Source of the DNA: Ananas comosus
Lineage: Eukaryota; Streptophyta; Magnoliopsida; Poales; Bromeliaceae
Reading direction: 5' to 3'
Assembly (NCBI RefSeq): GCF_001540865.1
Contig: NC_033627.1
Location: 9,649,267-9,713,266, forward strand
DNA: 64,000 nt
The notes beneath the pieces were generated by a model that saw only the letters and a list, made by a program, of their open reading frames with translations, did no database searches and was not told the origin of the DNA. The stretch's first letter is position 1, and every line of letters starts with the position of its first letter. The position numbers were made by a program, and so were the translations under genes. Shown here piece after piece: positions 11,946 to 25,680 of this stretch.

Positions 11946-12446
11946 GGGGTGGGAACTACATTTGAAGAACGGTTATTGATTTGGTGGTGTTACGCTGTAT
12001 TGTTATTTGTCAATAATTTCTCAGTTTACTATTTTTTAAAAAATCTGCTTGGATACACAGCTATTCTATTTCAAAATAAAAATTATTTAATCAGAACAAA
12101 ATAAAATTATAATTTTAATAAAATTTATTGACTTAAATAAACATCTTAATAAACCCTTTTGTTGAGTTTTCTATCATGCACTTGGTGAAGAATTTCGATT
12201 TGATTTGTAGAAATGGTGAAGTTGAAGTGTTTGCGAACGTTCTCAAATTCCACAATCAACCAAGTTGCAAATTTGTAAGATTTTTCTGCTCAAAGCTTCA
12301 GTATCATTGGATAAAATGGCTATCACTGTATCAGGGGACTCTAGTTTTATTTGCCTTGCCAGTAAGTCGCAGGCGCTAACCGAAGTTCATCCAGAAACTT
12401 CAATCTTCCTTAGATGCAACTGCAAATGCTGCATCATAACTATATC

Positions 12447-13060
12447 TAGTCTATTTGGTTTTATATAGATGCAACTGCTACAGTTTCATTTCTTCTGTTT
12501 GGTAGGCTGTAGTTGATATTTGTATTTATAAATTTTATCAATTTTCAGATAGAAATGTGAGATTATTTCTTCTGAACATAACATAATCATATTTTAATTA
12601 TTAATTAAAATTTTTATATTTATATATAATTTATATATTATAAAATTATGTACGAATTTAATGAATTTTAAATACAAATATATTATAAATTTGGTCAAAA
12701 CAAAAATTAAAATATTATTAAACTAGCAGACTGAAAAAAAAGAATCATATGAAAAAAAATTGACCCTAACAGATATTATTAAACCCTAGCAGATTTCATG
12801 AATAGGTATTTTTAACAAAAAAAATAAAAAAAGAAGCGTATGAAAAAAAAGTACACTTTAATTTTTAATCGGTAAGCTGACTCCGATCCAACTGCTGCAG
12901 TTGAGCCTTCTTGTGCAGATGTAACTGCTGGAGTTGGGCCTTTTTGTGCAAATGTAACTGCAGCAGTTGAGCTTAACTATACCAAACCAAACTAAATTTT
13001 AATAGATGAATGTATTTTCAACTACAGTACAATTGAAAATACATGCAACCAAATAGCCCT
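12447..13060. mobile_element. Possible Tourist-like (PIF/Harbinger) MITE
   Basis: The right end ATGCAACCAAATAGCCC followed by TTA, and a left end CTATTTGGTTTTATATAG, form a short TIR of the Tourist style. Internal CTGCTGCAGTTGAGC-type words repeat three times near the right end. The left end is degenerate and the target duplication uncertain. The surrounding 11946-13478 is AT-rich and I see no gene in it. Confidence 0.35.
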
Positions 13061-15048
13061 TAGAATTGAGGATCAGAGCTAGACAAAAAGATAAGAAGCA
13101 ATTCCATGTATGTCCATGAAAAGCTTCAAAATATATCTCAAACAAATTTTAAAATATCATAAATAGTTCTCTAATATGATCTATCCTATCATGAATTTTT
13201 TAATTGATGGACTCCTTCAGATTTTAATTTTTTTAGTATTCCAATAATTTTTATCAACTAAATTAAAAATTTTATTAAATTCATGAGTGATTTTAACTAA
13301 TTAGACCAATTAACGCAAGTACATTTAAAAATATAAAATTAACTAAGTAGAAAGATTCAAATAAAAAAAAAAAAGTTAACAGGTGTAATGTCAATTTTTT
13401 TATTATGGCGCATTAACTTTTATTGATTTTTAAATTAAATAATTTTAGTTGATTATACTAAAAATATTATTACATTTAGGCCAATTTGCATAAAAAATCT
13501 ATTAGTTTTGAGCTTTTGCAAAACTAGGCCGCTTTTTAAAATTTTGCAAATTCTGATCGAATTTTTAGGAAGATGACCAAACTACCCCTTTTTCAAAATG
13601 CGTAAAATGTACATGCATTAAATGCCTAAAAAAATACAACTGCTAAGCCATTAAATGTCAAATTTTTTAAAAATGACAATTGTTAAGCCATAATTACATG
13701 TATCATTCTCGTGAAATGAGAATCCTTATTCAAGACAAAATAAAAAGAATAAAGTTTAATTAATAAGATGAAAGAGTGTAACATCCTCTCAAATAGTGCA
13801 ACATTCTTTTTTAAATAGGACAATATTTGTATAACTAGTGCAACATATGCATTGTTAATACATATTTTGCATGATTTTTATACTAAATTACGTATAGTAT
13901 AGTATATTACGCGAAAATAATATAATATATTACAACATAGTACAAAAATTATACAATATATGTATAAACGGTGTATATTTTACATTATTTGTATAGATAT
14001 TTACACAATTTGTGTAAATGTTGTACTATTATAAGAGAATGTTGCACCAATTATATGTGTGTTGCACTCTTTTTTAAAAAAAAATTAAATTTTATTGCAT
14101 ATTAAATAAAGTGTCAACTTTTTTGAAAATGACAATTGCTAAGCCATAATTATGTGTATCTTTTTCGTGAAACGAAAATCCTAATTCAAGACAAAATAAA
14201 AAAAATAAATTATAATTAATAAGATGAAAGAGTGATGTTTTCCTCTCAAATAGTGCAATATACTTTTCCAAATAGCACAATATCTAAAAACTTTAATGGT
14301 GCAACATTCTCTCAAATGATGCAACATTCTTTCATAATAGTGCAATGTTTATATAAATAGTGTAAAATATACACCATTTACCCATATATTGTATAATTTT
14401 ATAGTATATTATAATATATTATATTATTTTCTCATGATATACTATATTATTCATAATTTAGTATAAAAATCATTCAAAATGTGTATTAACAATATATATG
14501 TTGCACTACTTATATAGATATTGCACTATTTGGAAGAGTATGTTGTACTATTTGAGAGGATGTGGCACTCTTTCATCTTATTAATTATACTTTATTCTTT
14601 TTATTTTGTCTTGAATGAGAATTTTCGTTTCACGAGAAAGTTACATGTAATTATGGCTTAGCAGTTGTCATTTTTAAAAAATTTGACACTTGCTTAATAT
14701 GTAATGAAATTTAATTTTCAAAAAGAAAGAGTACAACACACATATAAATGGTGCAACATTCTCTCATAATAGTGCAACATTTACACAAATGATATAAATA
14801 CTGTACAAATAGTATAAAATATGCACCGTTTATACATATATTGTATAATTTTTATAGTATATTATAATATATTATATTATTTTTGTGCAATATTCTATAC
14901 TATTCGTAATTTAGTGTAAAAATAATACAAAATGTGTATTAATAATACATATATTGCACTACTTATATAGATATTGGACTATTTGGAAGAGCATGTTGCA
15001 CTATTAGAGAGGATGTTGCACTCTTTTATCTTATTAATTAAACATTAT

Positions 15049-18000
15049 TGTCACGCCCCGGATTACACATTTTTCCGAGCACGCCAACAGACTTGTCGTA
15101 TACATAGAAATTTTTTCTGTATACGAAGCGATAAATGTACCTGTAAACAAATCCAAGCTAGAATCACAGGGTAAAGAGTTGCTAAACTGAAAAACATATG
15201 TAAATATAAATCCTTGAGGGGTTCCAGTACATATAAAATGTCTACTACACCACTCGCTCCAGCGAGTACCCAGACAACAAAATCATATGTACATAAAGTC
15301 CCAAAACTATCTGTGGAAGGTACTCCTCTAGTACTGCAACAAGTCTGGAAAGGAATTAGTGTAACATATCGAAACCTCGGTAATTAAATTCGAACCTTGG
15401 TCAAATTGACCAAAGTGCGAGGTTGGTACACTTCGGAGAGGCCGAAGGCGTCTAGTACTGCAAAAATGCATTACTGGGGATCTTCGAGAGCTTTGGAAAT
15501 CAAAATCTGCAAACTGCAGGTTTTGTGCTCTCGGGGACCGGTCCCTGGTGGGAGAGATCGGTCCCCGAATGCGTAGGCAGCGAGATGGCTGAGAAATCGG
15601 CTAAGTCCTGAAAAATCAGCTCTCGAGAACCGGTCCTTGCGAGGAGAGACTGGTCCCCAGAGATCGGTTCCATCGAGGGAGACCGGTTGCATCGCGCGCA
15701 GCCTGCGCAGTCCGCAGGAGAAGCTGTCGGGGACCGGTCCCAGGTCGGGGAGACCGGTCCCTCACTGCGGAAAATGCCCAGTCTGGGCAGTGCACTGGAA
15801 ATAAAGTAGAGGGGTCTTGTTGTAAATGTTACAACACCTTATATACTCAACTCTTCTCCCTTTCCTCGGCCAAAACCCCCACTCCTCTCATTTCCTCTCC
15901 TCTCTCTCTTTAGAACTCACCTAGGGCTTGAAGAAGAAGAAGAAGAAGAAGCTCGAGGAGGGATTTTTGGTGGACTTGGTAGGTCTAGAAGCTCTCCAAC
16001 AGGAAGGAGCTTGCTAGAACTTGGGCCAAGGTAAGTTTTTAGCATGTAGAGCTCTTGGGTTTGGATTTAAACCCTAAGTCTTGGAGTTTTGAGCTTCTTA
16101 GAGGCTTTAGAAGCATGTTAGAGCCATGAACACCATGAAACCCTAGTTTTCTCATGGTGCTCTAATGGGGGGTTTCTAGGGTTTGCATTCTAAGCCGTAG
16201 AGAAGGTTGGGATGGTTCTAAATGAGCTTCTAGAGATTAGACAAGTTCTCTTTTGTTTGTTTTAGAGATCAAAATCTAGGGTTTAGCAATGGGTTTGGTT
16301 AGGGCACCAAATTTGGGGCTTTTGCCTCCAAGTGTTTCTAAGGCAAATTGACCTTATAGAAACCTAATTGGGGGTGTCCTCAACGCGTTGGACAATTCCG
16401 TTCGACGTTACGAAAATGTTTAAGTATGGTTCATGTACAAAAGGCCTAATATGGCACTATTTTGGTTATAGGACGCGGAATCGGCTTTCGTAAAGTTCGG
16501 GAGTCATCATATTCTACACTTACACGACCACTCGAGGTGGGTGGTGCATTCCAAGGACCTCGGAAATCCCTTTATGTCTAAAGTGTAATGTTTGAACATA
16601 TATGTATATATTGAGCATGTTGCATAGTAGGGTTAATTGTGAGCTTTTATGACATGATTGTGAATTTAATTTCGTATGAAATACTTATAAGAATGTGAGA
16701 ATTGTAAACCCTATTTATGCATGACAAGTGACAAGAATCTAGAAGGGTTAGTGAACAAAAGTGACACATGGATATAAATCTAGTGAGTGACATTGATGAG
16801 TTTTGAAAACTTAGAAAACAAGTGTGGCATGAGTCCAAGAATATAGTAGTATATATGACACAAGTGATGGTAAAGAATGCAAAGAAAAGAATGATTTAGA
16901 TATTATGACATTTCAACCTTAGAGTTAAAGGTCATTTGAGCATGGTCTTCCTTAAAGTTAAGGAATGGATTGAACTTGGAATCCTCAATGTAGGATTGAT
17001 CGTACTCACCTTTAGTCCTTGCTTGAGGGTGGTAGCTCCCCCTCGGGCGATGTGCTCCGGAGTCGACATCACTGGGTTGTAGCGGGTATCTCCCCAAAGG
17101 ACGGTCCTATCGGGTTGCAGCGGGTATCTCCCCGGTTAATAGGATTTTGGGTTGGTGAGTTTGTTGAGGGCGAAACCTACGGGTTAGCCAAGAAATTGGG
17201 TAAAAAAATTATGACCATGCATTCATCATGAGCATTATATCGAGCATCGCATTTTATATTGTTCAGGCATATTAGTGCATTTATTAGTTGGTTACCTTCT
17301 TTCTTCTATTCTATTATGCCTGATTAGACCTAGTGGGATAGTCGGCGTGGTTGGCTGCCGAACCCACTGGAAACTTTGTTTTAGTTTTCACACCTCTATT
17401 TCTACAGAGTCGGGACCGAGCAAGCTGGCAGACGACCGCGCTAAGGGCATCGCGCCCTAGGTAGAGACCGCCCGAGATATTTTATTTCTTAGTTGCATAC
17501 CCTTTTGATATATCATCTTTTGTATTTCGATGATTATAGTTGTTAAATTAAAGAACATGAATGATGTAAAAGAGTTTATTTAATATCAATGTTATATTTT
17601 GGAGAAACGAGATGTAAAAAGAAATGATGAAAAATTGTAATTGATTTCCTAAGTGTAGTTTATTACTTTCACTATTGGCTATTGCTTGCCCTCGTGCAAA
17701 CCATTGTGTATGCTTCCGCTTATGCAAATTTTTACTCTATTAATACTTGTTGTTGAGCCTTGGACGGACAGGGGAGGCTCTATCCGTTCGGCGTCTGTTT
17801 AACGCTCTCGAACCGGCCAAAAGGATTGGGCTCGGGGTGTGACAACTAGCTCGCAACTCCCTTTCCATGATCAGTATCGAAGACAGCAGCAACCGCAGAA
17901 GAAGGCTCTGCAAAAAGAGTCAACAACTGGGTGTGAGAACTACTACAAAAAAAAGTAGTCCTCAGTAGGTATCGCTACCGACCTCAACGGCTCGCCCACT

Positions 18001-19382
18001 AAGTCTACAGAAAGTATGCAGAAGGATAGTAAAGGAAGCTGGTAAAACTCTATAGCTATTTGCCACTATACTATCGCTAACCAATACTAGCGATCTGTAG
18101 ATGTAAGAAAAATACAATCTCTGACCTAACTCGCTAGGGACTGTGAACGCACCCGTCCTGCCTGTTGAAGCTAAGCAACAACCACCACGCTGGGTAGTTG
18201 GTGAAGAGCAAGTCCAACCTGGACACTACGACATCTACGCGGACGCACAAAGCCCAACTCCGGAGTGGCACTCGTGGGCGCTACCTAACCGAGTATGTAA
18301 GCGTGTCTTTGCCGAGCTCAATCAGGCTCTCACAAGCTATAATCAAAGCAAATGTGTCTAACTGGTCCTACAACCAAAACTCACGTGCCCTTGGCACAAT
18401 CTGACGCAAAAATAGCAATCTGAGTCCACCGTCAACCGCGACGGCACCCGACAGTCTAAAACAGTTTAGACACTACTGTAAAATAAGCTCGGCATCCCAA
18501 CATGAGCGTAAACTTAACCTACACTAATATGGGTATCTGCCACATACAAACAGCGGCGTACAAATGAACCATGGTTCCCAAAGTTAAATCTGGTAATTTT
18601 CAGAAAGTGACAGTGTAGAATCTAATAGTTTTATTCTAAGTCAATTCCAAGTCCAACATGTATAATTATACTACTAGCTTAACTCCAAATTTAGATGTTA
18701 ACTTTAATCCAGGAATTTGAGTACTAATAAGAAAATAAACAACTGATACATGTTGACAATATAAAAACTTAGAAGGTATTCCGGCGATTTTGGTAAACTT
18801 CAACCCACCTCAAAAAGCTCGTCCAACTACGGCGAGAAGTTGAAAGGAGGGAAAACACGGGCTCGTCTGGCCTCCTAACAACGTAACCATGACGCACGCG
18901 CTCCCGAACGGCCATCCAAATTGGCGTCAGAAATCTCCCGAGCTCAAATTGGATCTCCATCTCAAAGACGATCCAAATACTAGAGAGAAAAAGGATCTCA
19001 GCTAACCAAGTTGATAAAGATGAAGGTGAGTAGATGGCAACCTTATCCACCAACAACAAAGAACAAGACCATAATGCCCCTTTACCAACTCCACATGACA
19101 GCTGGAGTATCTGTACCCGATTTGGTTACCGGTACTCGGCCTCTTAACCCACAAGCTCGCGCATAGGGTACCGGTACCACCCTGATGTCGTACCGGTACT
19201 CAACACTGAAATCCTGCACTTTGCAGATTTCAGCGTCAGAACTCCACTCTTGCCTCACATTGAGTCCGTTTTGCATCCATTTCGTGCCAAAACCACTCCG
19301 ACTGATCCCGACACTCTCTAGATGTGTCGACAAGCCTCAGATGCTGAAATCACGTAGGCTGCAGAACACCTGAGATACTACA
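15049..19382 (-). repeat. 3' LTR of the gypsy element, split by a solo LTR
   Basis: The two pieces, 15049-15359 and 17845-19382, together match 28109-29950 along their whole length. The break falls inside GGAAAGGAACTAGCTCGC, which is intact in the other LTR. Confidence 0.93.
15360..17844 (+). mobile_element. Solo LTR (2485 bp), gypsy-like, inside the 3' LTR
   Basis: It starts TGTAACATATCG and ends CGGGGTGTGACA. ATTAG at 15355-15359 and ACTAG at 17845-17849 form a 5-bp duplication with one mismatch. GGACCGGTCC-type palindromes cluster at 15532-15763. A TATA-like TTATATACTC lies at about 15838, followed by a GAA-rich leader, a donor-like AAG/GTAAGTTTTT at 16031 and several acceptor-like sites. 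No internal retrotransposon domain is present. The ends resemble those of 49901-52792. Confidence 0.88.
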
Positions 19383-19396
19383 TCCCCCCCCCACTA
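19383..19396 (-). other. Polypurine tract of the gypsy element
   Basis: On -, AGTGGGGGGGGGA lies directly before the TGTAGTATCTCAGG start of the 3' LTR. Confidence 0.85.
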
Positions 19397-19431
19397 CAAA
19401 AAGTTTTGTCCTCGAAACTTAGAAGCATACT

Positions 19432-20655
19432 TCAAACCTGAGTCTCTAACAAGTAGGGATAGAACTCCTGCATCACCGTCTCTGGTTCCCAAGTTGCCTC
19501 ACGCTCCTTGTGATGATTCCACTGCACTTTTACATAAGGGATGGCCCGGTTGCGCAATTCCTTCGTCTCACGAGCCAGAATTCGCACCGGTCGCTCCTCG
19601 TATCTCAAATCCTCACCAAGCTTCAGTAGGGTGAAGTTAATCACGTGTGAGGGGTCGAACACGTATCTCCTCACTGCCGAGACGTGAAAAACATCATGCA
19701 TATCGGCTAGTCGTGGGGGTAGAACAATCCTATATGCTACTGGTCCGACTCGCTTCAATACCTCAAAAGGGTCTACAAATCGTGGACTGAGCTTTCTACG
19801 AACTCCGAATCTGTGCATCCCTCGGGACGGCGAGACTTTCAACAACACATGATCTCCAACCTGAAACTCTAAGTCTCGTCTCTTGGTATCGGCGTAGCTC
19901 CTCTGTCGACTCTGGGCTGTCAAAATATGTTGTCGTACAACCTTCACCTTTTCCTCTATCTCTATTAGAATCTCAGGTCCTAGAGTCTTCCTCTCATCCA
20001 CATCACTCCAATGCAAAGGGGATCGACACCTGCGTCCATACAACGCCTCAAACGGAGCCATCTGAATGCTCGTTTGATAGCTGTTATACGCAAACTCAAC
20101 CAGTCTCAAATATCGATGCCACCCTCCTCCAAAGTGCAGGACACATGCTCTCAGCATGTCCTCCAGAGTCTAAATGATCCGCCCTGACTGACCATCTATC
20201 TGTGGGTGAAACGTTATGCTGAAATATAGCTGTATACCCAAGGCTGTCTGAAGACTCCTCTAGAAATGCAAGACAAACCTAGGGTCTCGATCCAATACTA
20301 TCGAGGTAGGCACCCCATGCAATCTGACAATCTCATCCAAGTATAACTGAGCGAGTCTCTCCCTGGACCAGGTGATCTGTACTGGTAGGAAGTGAGCAGA
20401 CTTAGTCAGTCTGTCCACTATCACCCAAATAGCATCGAAACCACCATGTGCTCTAGGTAATCCCACGACAAAATCCATCGTAATCTGATCCTATTTCTAC
20501 TCGGGCACTGGTAGATTCTGAAGCTTGCCAGCAGGTACCTGATGCTCTGCCTTTACCTGTTGACAAGTCAGACACTGAACCATATTTCTGCCAATGTCCC
20601 GTTTTATTCCATTCCACCAAAAGTGTGCCTCCAAGTCCTTATACATCTTGGTTCC
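19432..20655 (-). pseudogene. Integrase core and chromodomain-like C-terminus
   Basis: After the insert come the zinc-binding C..C (MVQCLTCQQVKAEH), then [20 protein letters not shown] (first Asp), VLDRDPRF (second Asp) and PQIDGQSGRII-stop. In this last block the family has SERTIQ, so the catalytic Glu is now Gly and the following Gln is TAG. Two Trp codons before ITMDF and one in the FWRSL block are also TAG. The last 241 codons (20157-19432) are open: YGRRCRSPLHW, DHVLLKVSPSRG, RIVLPPRLADMHDVFHVS and a chromodomain-like tail (AIPYVKVQWNHH, EATWEPE). Confidence 0.9.
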
Positions 20656-20660
20656 ACCGG

Positions 20661-23600
20661 TGTAAGGACTGAGATTTTTGACAGTGCAACTAAACTCTCT
20701 GTTGATGATGTTTATGTGTGTAATTTAATTACATAAGCACTCGTCAAGTTTCAGGAGAAACTGAGCTAAAATGGAGAAGATACGCGATTTCTAGTTTTCA
20801 CTTAAGTGAATAGTAACTCCGGTTTTCCGGAGAAGCCACGGAGTAGCGTTGGCTTCTGGTGCGTATCGGACTCCGTTCATATCAGTCCAATAGCTCGTTT
20901 CGACCGGTTCAGCTGTTCTGGATCTAGTGGCGCTGACGGATTTTGAGTTCGACGCACGGATTTCGAGAAAATCCAAAAATACATGTTTTATATGTATTTG
21001 TGTGTGTGTTTCCTTCTATTGGAAGAAGGTTGGATTTTGTTGTGAATCCGTGGTCGATCGAGATGAATCGAAAGTGTAGCTTTGTTGTCTCCGAGGTGCT
21101 GATCGCACTGGTGCAATCCGTTCGCAAATCTGACGGACGGATCTGCGGAGATCGCGCGTTGATCGAGGAGAGGTCGGTGATGGCAAAACGGTAATTTCGC
21201 AAAAGTTGCGACATTTTATGTACCGTTTCGCGTGAAATCGCACGTGGAGGGGTTTATGCACGTTTTATTCGTGCGGTGAGGGACTAAGATTAAATGGTTG
21301 AGTCTTGGAGGACTTTTCGGCAAAATTACACTTACATTTATAAGTTGATGTTAGATTTTTTTGCTTGGAAACCCTAACCCTAGGTCGTTCCTGCTAGCCC
21401 TAGTCCACCAGCCGCCTCAGCCATCTCCTGCCCTCCCCGTGCGCATGCTCCGGCCGCCGGCGAGCTCCTCCGGCCGCCGGAAATCCCTGCATCACCTCTC
21501 TCTCTCTCCCTTTTGGCCAACCCCTTCACCGCATTGTGGTTTGCGGACCCTGGTAGCCACCTAGCTCGAGCACCTTTGTCCCCTGGCCGTGGCCCAGCCT
21601 TCGGCGACTCCCCTCGTCGCCGCCGTCGTCCCTGCGCACGCCGCCGGAGCCGCCCCAGCTCTCTGCGGCCACCTGCATGCACCCAGGCCGAGCTTGGGTC
21701 ATCTTTGCATCCGCGCGCCGCCACCGCTCCCTATCGGCCGCGCCGCCCTCTGGCGACCTCCGGCGACCTCGCGCGCGCCTCCCCGCCGTCCCCGCACGCC
21801 GCCGGCCGCCACCCGAGCTCTCTGCGGCCGTCCCGAGCGCGTGCGGGCCCTGCTTGGACCAGTACGGCCTTCGAGGGCCGCCGCCGCCCACCGTCGGGAG
21901 CACCACCTCCTCCTCGACCTCCGCCGACGTACCGTCGCCGCCCCGACCTCCTCCGACCGCCGCCACGCCGCCGGGAAGCATTGAACCCGAGAGCAAGAGA
22001 TCGAGTTGATCTCCTCCGCCGCGCAACTGGCCGCCTCCCGCCGCCGGCCAGCAGGTGCCCCGGACTCCACCGACCGGCCGCACCCTCCCCTGGCCGGGCC
22101 GCCCGCCGTCCAGCCACCGGCGGCCAACCCTAGCTCTCCCCTGGCCGGTAAGCTTGTTTTCAGCCTTTCTGCGCAGTGTTTCCTGTTCTACTCACTGTTC
22201 CGGCGACCTGAGGCTGTTCCGATGCCTCCGGAGGTGAGCACGGTGATCGTCAGTCAGTCCTGATCACAGTGCTCACCTCACTTAGGGTCAACGAGCCCCT
22301 GGTTAGCGAGATAAGCATGCTTTTCCTACTGTGCGCGCTGTTTCACTAATTTTGCGTCGCCCGTGCGCGTGCCACAGTGGCCGGCAGTGCTCCGAAAGGT
22401 GAGCACGGCCTCCGGCACGCCGAGACCAGTCAGCGGGAGTCTCGTCTTGGCTGTTTGACCTCTGGTTTGCGTTGTCGGACCATAAAAGCGCCGAAATCGC
22501 ATGAAATAATGCGATTTCAGGTATTCAGGAGGGCTTTTATGCATTTTGGTTCGTCGTAGCTCCTGTTGGCAGCAAGTGTGGGTTGAGGATAACCTCTGGA
22601 CTGATTGTCCAAGGCCCCAGACCCTTGCGAAGATCGAAAATGCATTTCCGGTGCATTTTTCGGCGAAATCCGCCGAAGGAACGCGGGTTCGATTCGGAAT
22701 TATTCCGACGGTGCTTCGTGAGCTTTTGCGTAGTCGCCGAGCCTTGTTGGCTGGTCACTTACGTCATTTCGAGAGTTCGGAAATGACGGGTGAGCGACGG
22801 TGGGTTCCGGTGTCGAATTAGACACTTCCGGGAACCCGGATCGAAATGATTATCCGACGATAGTTGTTTCGACGTGAGGAGTGGTGTTTGCTGCCATGAT
22901 GCATGATCATTTATGTTTAGTGGCAGCAGGTGACTCGTAACTCAAGTCGGTATGTTTCGGGACAGTTCGTGGCTCCCGGCGGAGTCCCCGTGCGATTATG
23001 GGACTTCCGGCGTATTACGGCGATCGGTTCGGGAAACCGATCTCCATGGGTTTGCTTGTGGGTTGTGGATCTAGTGATTATTAGTTGTGGGTTAGTTACT
23101 AACCCGATGGACCTTCCTTAGGTCCGGTTGACGTCCTTTTGCAGTCAGGAGACAGGCGCAGCATTTGTACAGGTGGGTACTTCGATCCGAAGTCGGTACA
23201 GTGGTGCACGCTTGGTGATATTTCTTCTATCCCTGTTCTTCTGTTGCTATTTTCGTATTATATATTGAGCTTGCATCCCCGTTGATTCTAGTATACTCTA
23301 CTCATATGTTTCTATGCTTAGTATCATGTGTAGGAGTAGAGTAGTTTATCCATATATGATACCGGTGACCTGATTGGTCGGTTCTCGTACTTCGTTTCGG
23401 TGATCTAGTTGATCGGTGCTTTTATCTTATATCTGTTGACTTGATTGGTCGGTTGTTGCATTATGTATTGGGTTGGTCTGCTTCTTGACTTCCGTCGTTT
23501 GATGACCTTTGAGGTCGGTGTACCCTGAGGGGTAGGATTGTCGGCTATGGCCGACGGTAGTTCTAGATTATATACTCAGATGACTTGTTGATCGATTCTT

Positions 23601-24943
23601 GCATATATACAATAGTTGACCTATTGATCAGTATCTACATACTTTTGGTAGGATGTTGAGTTGTTCCATCCCAGTTGACTTGATTAGTCAGTACTTGCAT
23701 ACAGTTGAGAGGATGTAGAGTCGTTCTATCCTAGTTGACCTGAGTGGTCGGTTCTTGTGCTTCTTTATAGTTTGATGACCTATTGGTTGGTTTGCCCCAA
23801 GGGGCGGTGATTGTCGGCTGGTTGCCGACATTTGGCTATTGATCATATCCGCATTGATCGCCACAGCTCGAGTGCATTTCACGTACACCAGCGGGTTGAT
23901 CCCCCGTAGGAGGGTGTTCTTTTCCGGAAAAGTGGTCGTACATTCGACCCGTGAGCCCAGCGGTGTTCTCTCTGTGCTAGGGATACATGCCAGGTGTGAG
24001 CAGGTAGTGGCTTTTGCTTGAGGTCCTTAGACCGACACGGCGGTTCAGATTTGGTACTTTTGGACTTCTCGTCCGGTTGACGCATATAGCTATAGTAGCG
24101 GTTGTTGCATATATACTTCTAGTTCTTTCTTTACAGTTGTCTTGCTACTATAGTTTTGATATCCCTGTATGTATGCTTTTCGTTCTATTTACAGTAGCGG
24201 TAGTTGTTCTCTCATATCTATATCTCATTCGTCATTAGCGTTGCTACTGTATTTCACTTACCCATATACTATTGTTTATCTTCCTGATCCGGTGAGTACT
24301 CCTCGCTGTCTTCGGCTTGTGGTACTCACTGGGAGGGGAGACATGTTTACATGTTCTCACCTCCCCCACTATTTTTCAGGTACTACAGGCGTTGAGTTTT
24401 GGGACGAGACGTGAGGTACGTTCGTAGCGGTCGATAGAGCTTCCGACCCAGGTTATCGGTTTAGTTTTATCCCTACTATTCTATTGTTATAGCTTGGTCA
24501 GTTTATATGGTTCAGTATTTTTATTACATTGGAATATGTGGACTTTCATGAATGTAATAAAAGGATTTGTGGATTTGGTAAAATAAAAGGTTTTCTACCC
24601 CTCGTGGTAGCTTTTATAAAAGATAAAAGCTTTCGCGTATGGAACAGTTTTCAAAAGATTTTTCGTGGACTTTTGTTTAAACATCGAATGTAAAACTACT
24701 GTGTGAATGGTGAATGTATGAATGTATAGCTATCTGTATATTCATTTAGTTGTGGTTGTATACTGTTCGTACTTTTGTACTTGTGTGACGCCGTGCAAAT
24801 ACAGGGGAGACTCTGTCCGTGTGAACAGTGGATTCCCTGTATTTGTGGCGGATCTGGCATACTCTGGGGTCAGGTTTTCAAAAAAAAATTTAAACGCTTT
24901 TCCGCTGTGTTTTAAACAAAAAGGGGACCCCCGGGGCGTGACA
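20661..24943 (+). mobile_element. 4.28-kb solo LTR or LTR-like element, copy 1
   Basis: It begins TGTAAGGACTGAG, ends GGGGCGTGACA, and is flanked by ACCGG at 20656-20660 and 24944-24948. No direct repeat of its own ends exists inside, and I see no pol domain. A GC-rich leader (21360-22145) with open frames on both strands precedes a donor-like CCG/GTAAGCTT at 22147. Acceptor-like sites occur at about 23144 and 24379. About nine TGACC-N5-GGTC dyads lie at 23360-23790. A near-terminal stem-loop is at 24798-24844. It matches 31700-35918 (inverted) and 61232-64000 (inverted). Confidence 0.85.
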
Positions 24944-24949
24944 ACCGGG

Positions 24950-25260
24950 GTGAATCGTATAAGGTGAGTAATGAGCTTCTCTCAAAATCTCCTCTCGGAT
25001 CTCTGAATGACACACAGTTGGTCCCTGTACCGCAGTACTCCTGAACTGTCCATAGAAAAAGCCTCTGTCTGTCTCCTCTCTAACTGGTCTCGAATCCTGA
25101 ACAGGTGAGAGTCTCTACTCTGTTTCTCCCGAATCCTGTCTAACAGAGTAGACTGCAAGACCATAGACATCAGTCTTGCAGTAGACCCAGAGGATGCTAC
25201 CTCAAGCCTCAACCGTTGTAACTCCTCAAGTAATAGCCTCTGCTAAGTAATCAACATGCT
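24950..25260 (-). pseudogene. Integrase N-terminal linker (upstream half)
   Basis: Open segment with LLDRIREKQSRD and VLRYRDQLCV, matching the spacer and start of the integrase in Tekay elements. It stops at the 4.28-kb solo LTR inserted at 24943 and continues at 20655 after the insert. Confidence 0.75.
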
Positions 25261-25266
25261 TAAGCT

Positions 25267-25680
25267 CTATACTGACTTCCTACTCAATGTATCTGCCACC
25301 ACATTTGCCTTGCCGGGGTGATACTGAATACTAGCATGATAATCCTTCAATAACTCCAACCACCGGCGTTGCCTCAGGTTCAACTCCTTCTGGGTGAACA
25401 AATACTTGATACTTTTATGATCTGTAAAAACCTCGCAGTGCTCGCCATACAAGTAATGCCGCCATAACTTCAAAGCAAAAATCACCGCAACAAGCTCTAA
25501 GTAATGCGTAGGGTAATTTTTCTCGTAATCCTTCAGTTGCCGGGAAGTATAAGTAATTACCCTACCACGCTGCATCAAAACACAACCCAACCCGTTGTGC
25601 GATGCATCACTGTAGATCACAAATCCTTTCCCCATAAATGGAAGGGCAAGGATAGGAGCTGACATCAACCTCTGTCTCAA
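25267..25680 (-). pseudogene. Gypsy RNase H
   Basis: It shows [48 protein letters not shown] and [10 protein letters not shown] in order. It is open throughout but in a different frame from the RT, so it is joined only by a frameshift. Confidence 0.9.

Noticed and set aside
21361..22263. Long overlapping GC-rich frames on both strands in LTR copy 1 (also 34510-35250 in copy 2)
   Set aside because: Four or more frames are open at once, rich in Pro/Arg/Ala, with no recognised domain. They lie within a solo-LTR-like element, and base composition explains them.
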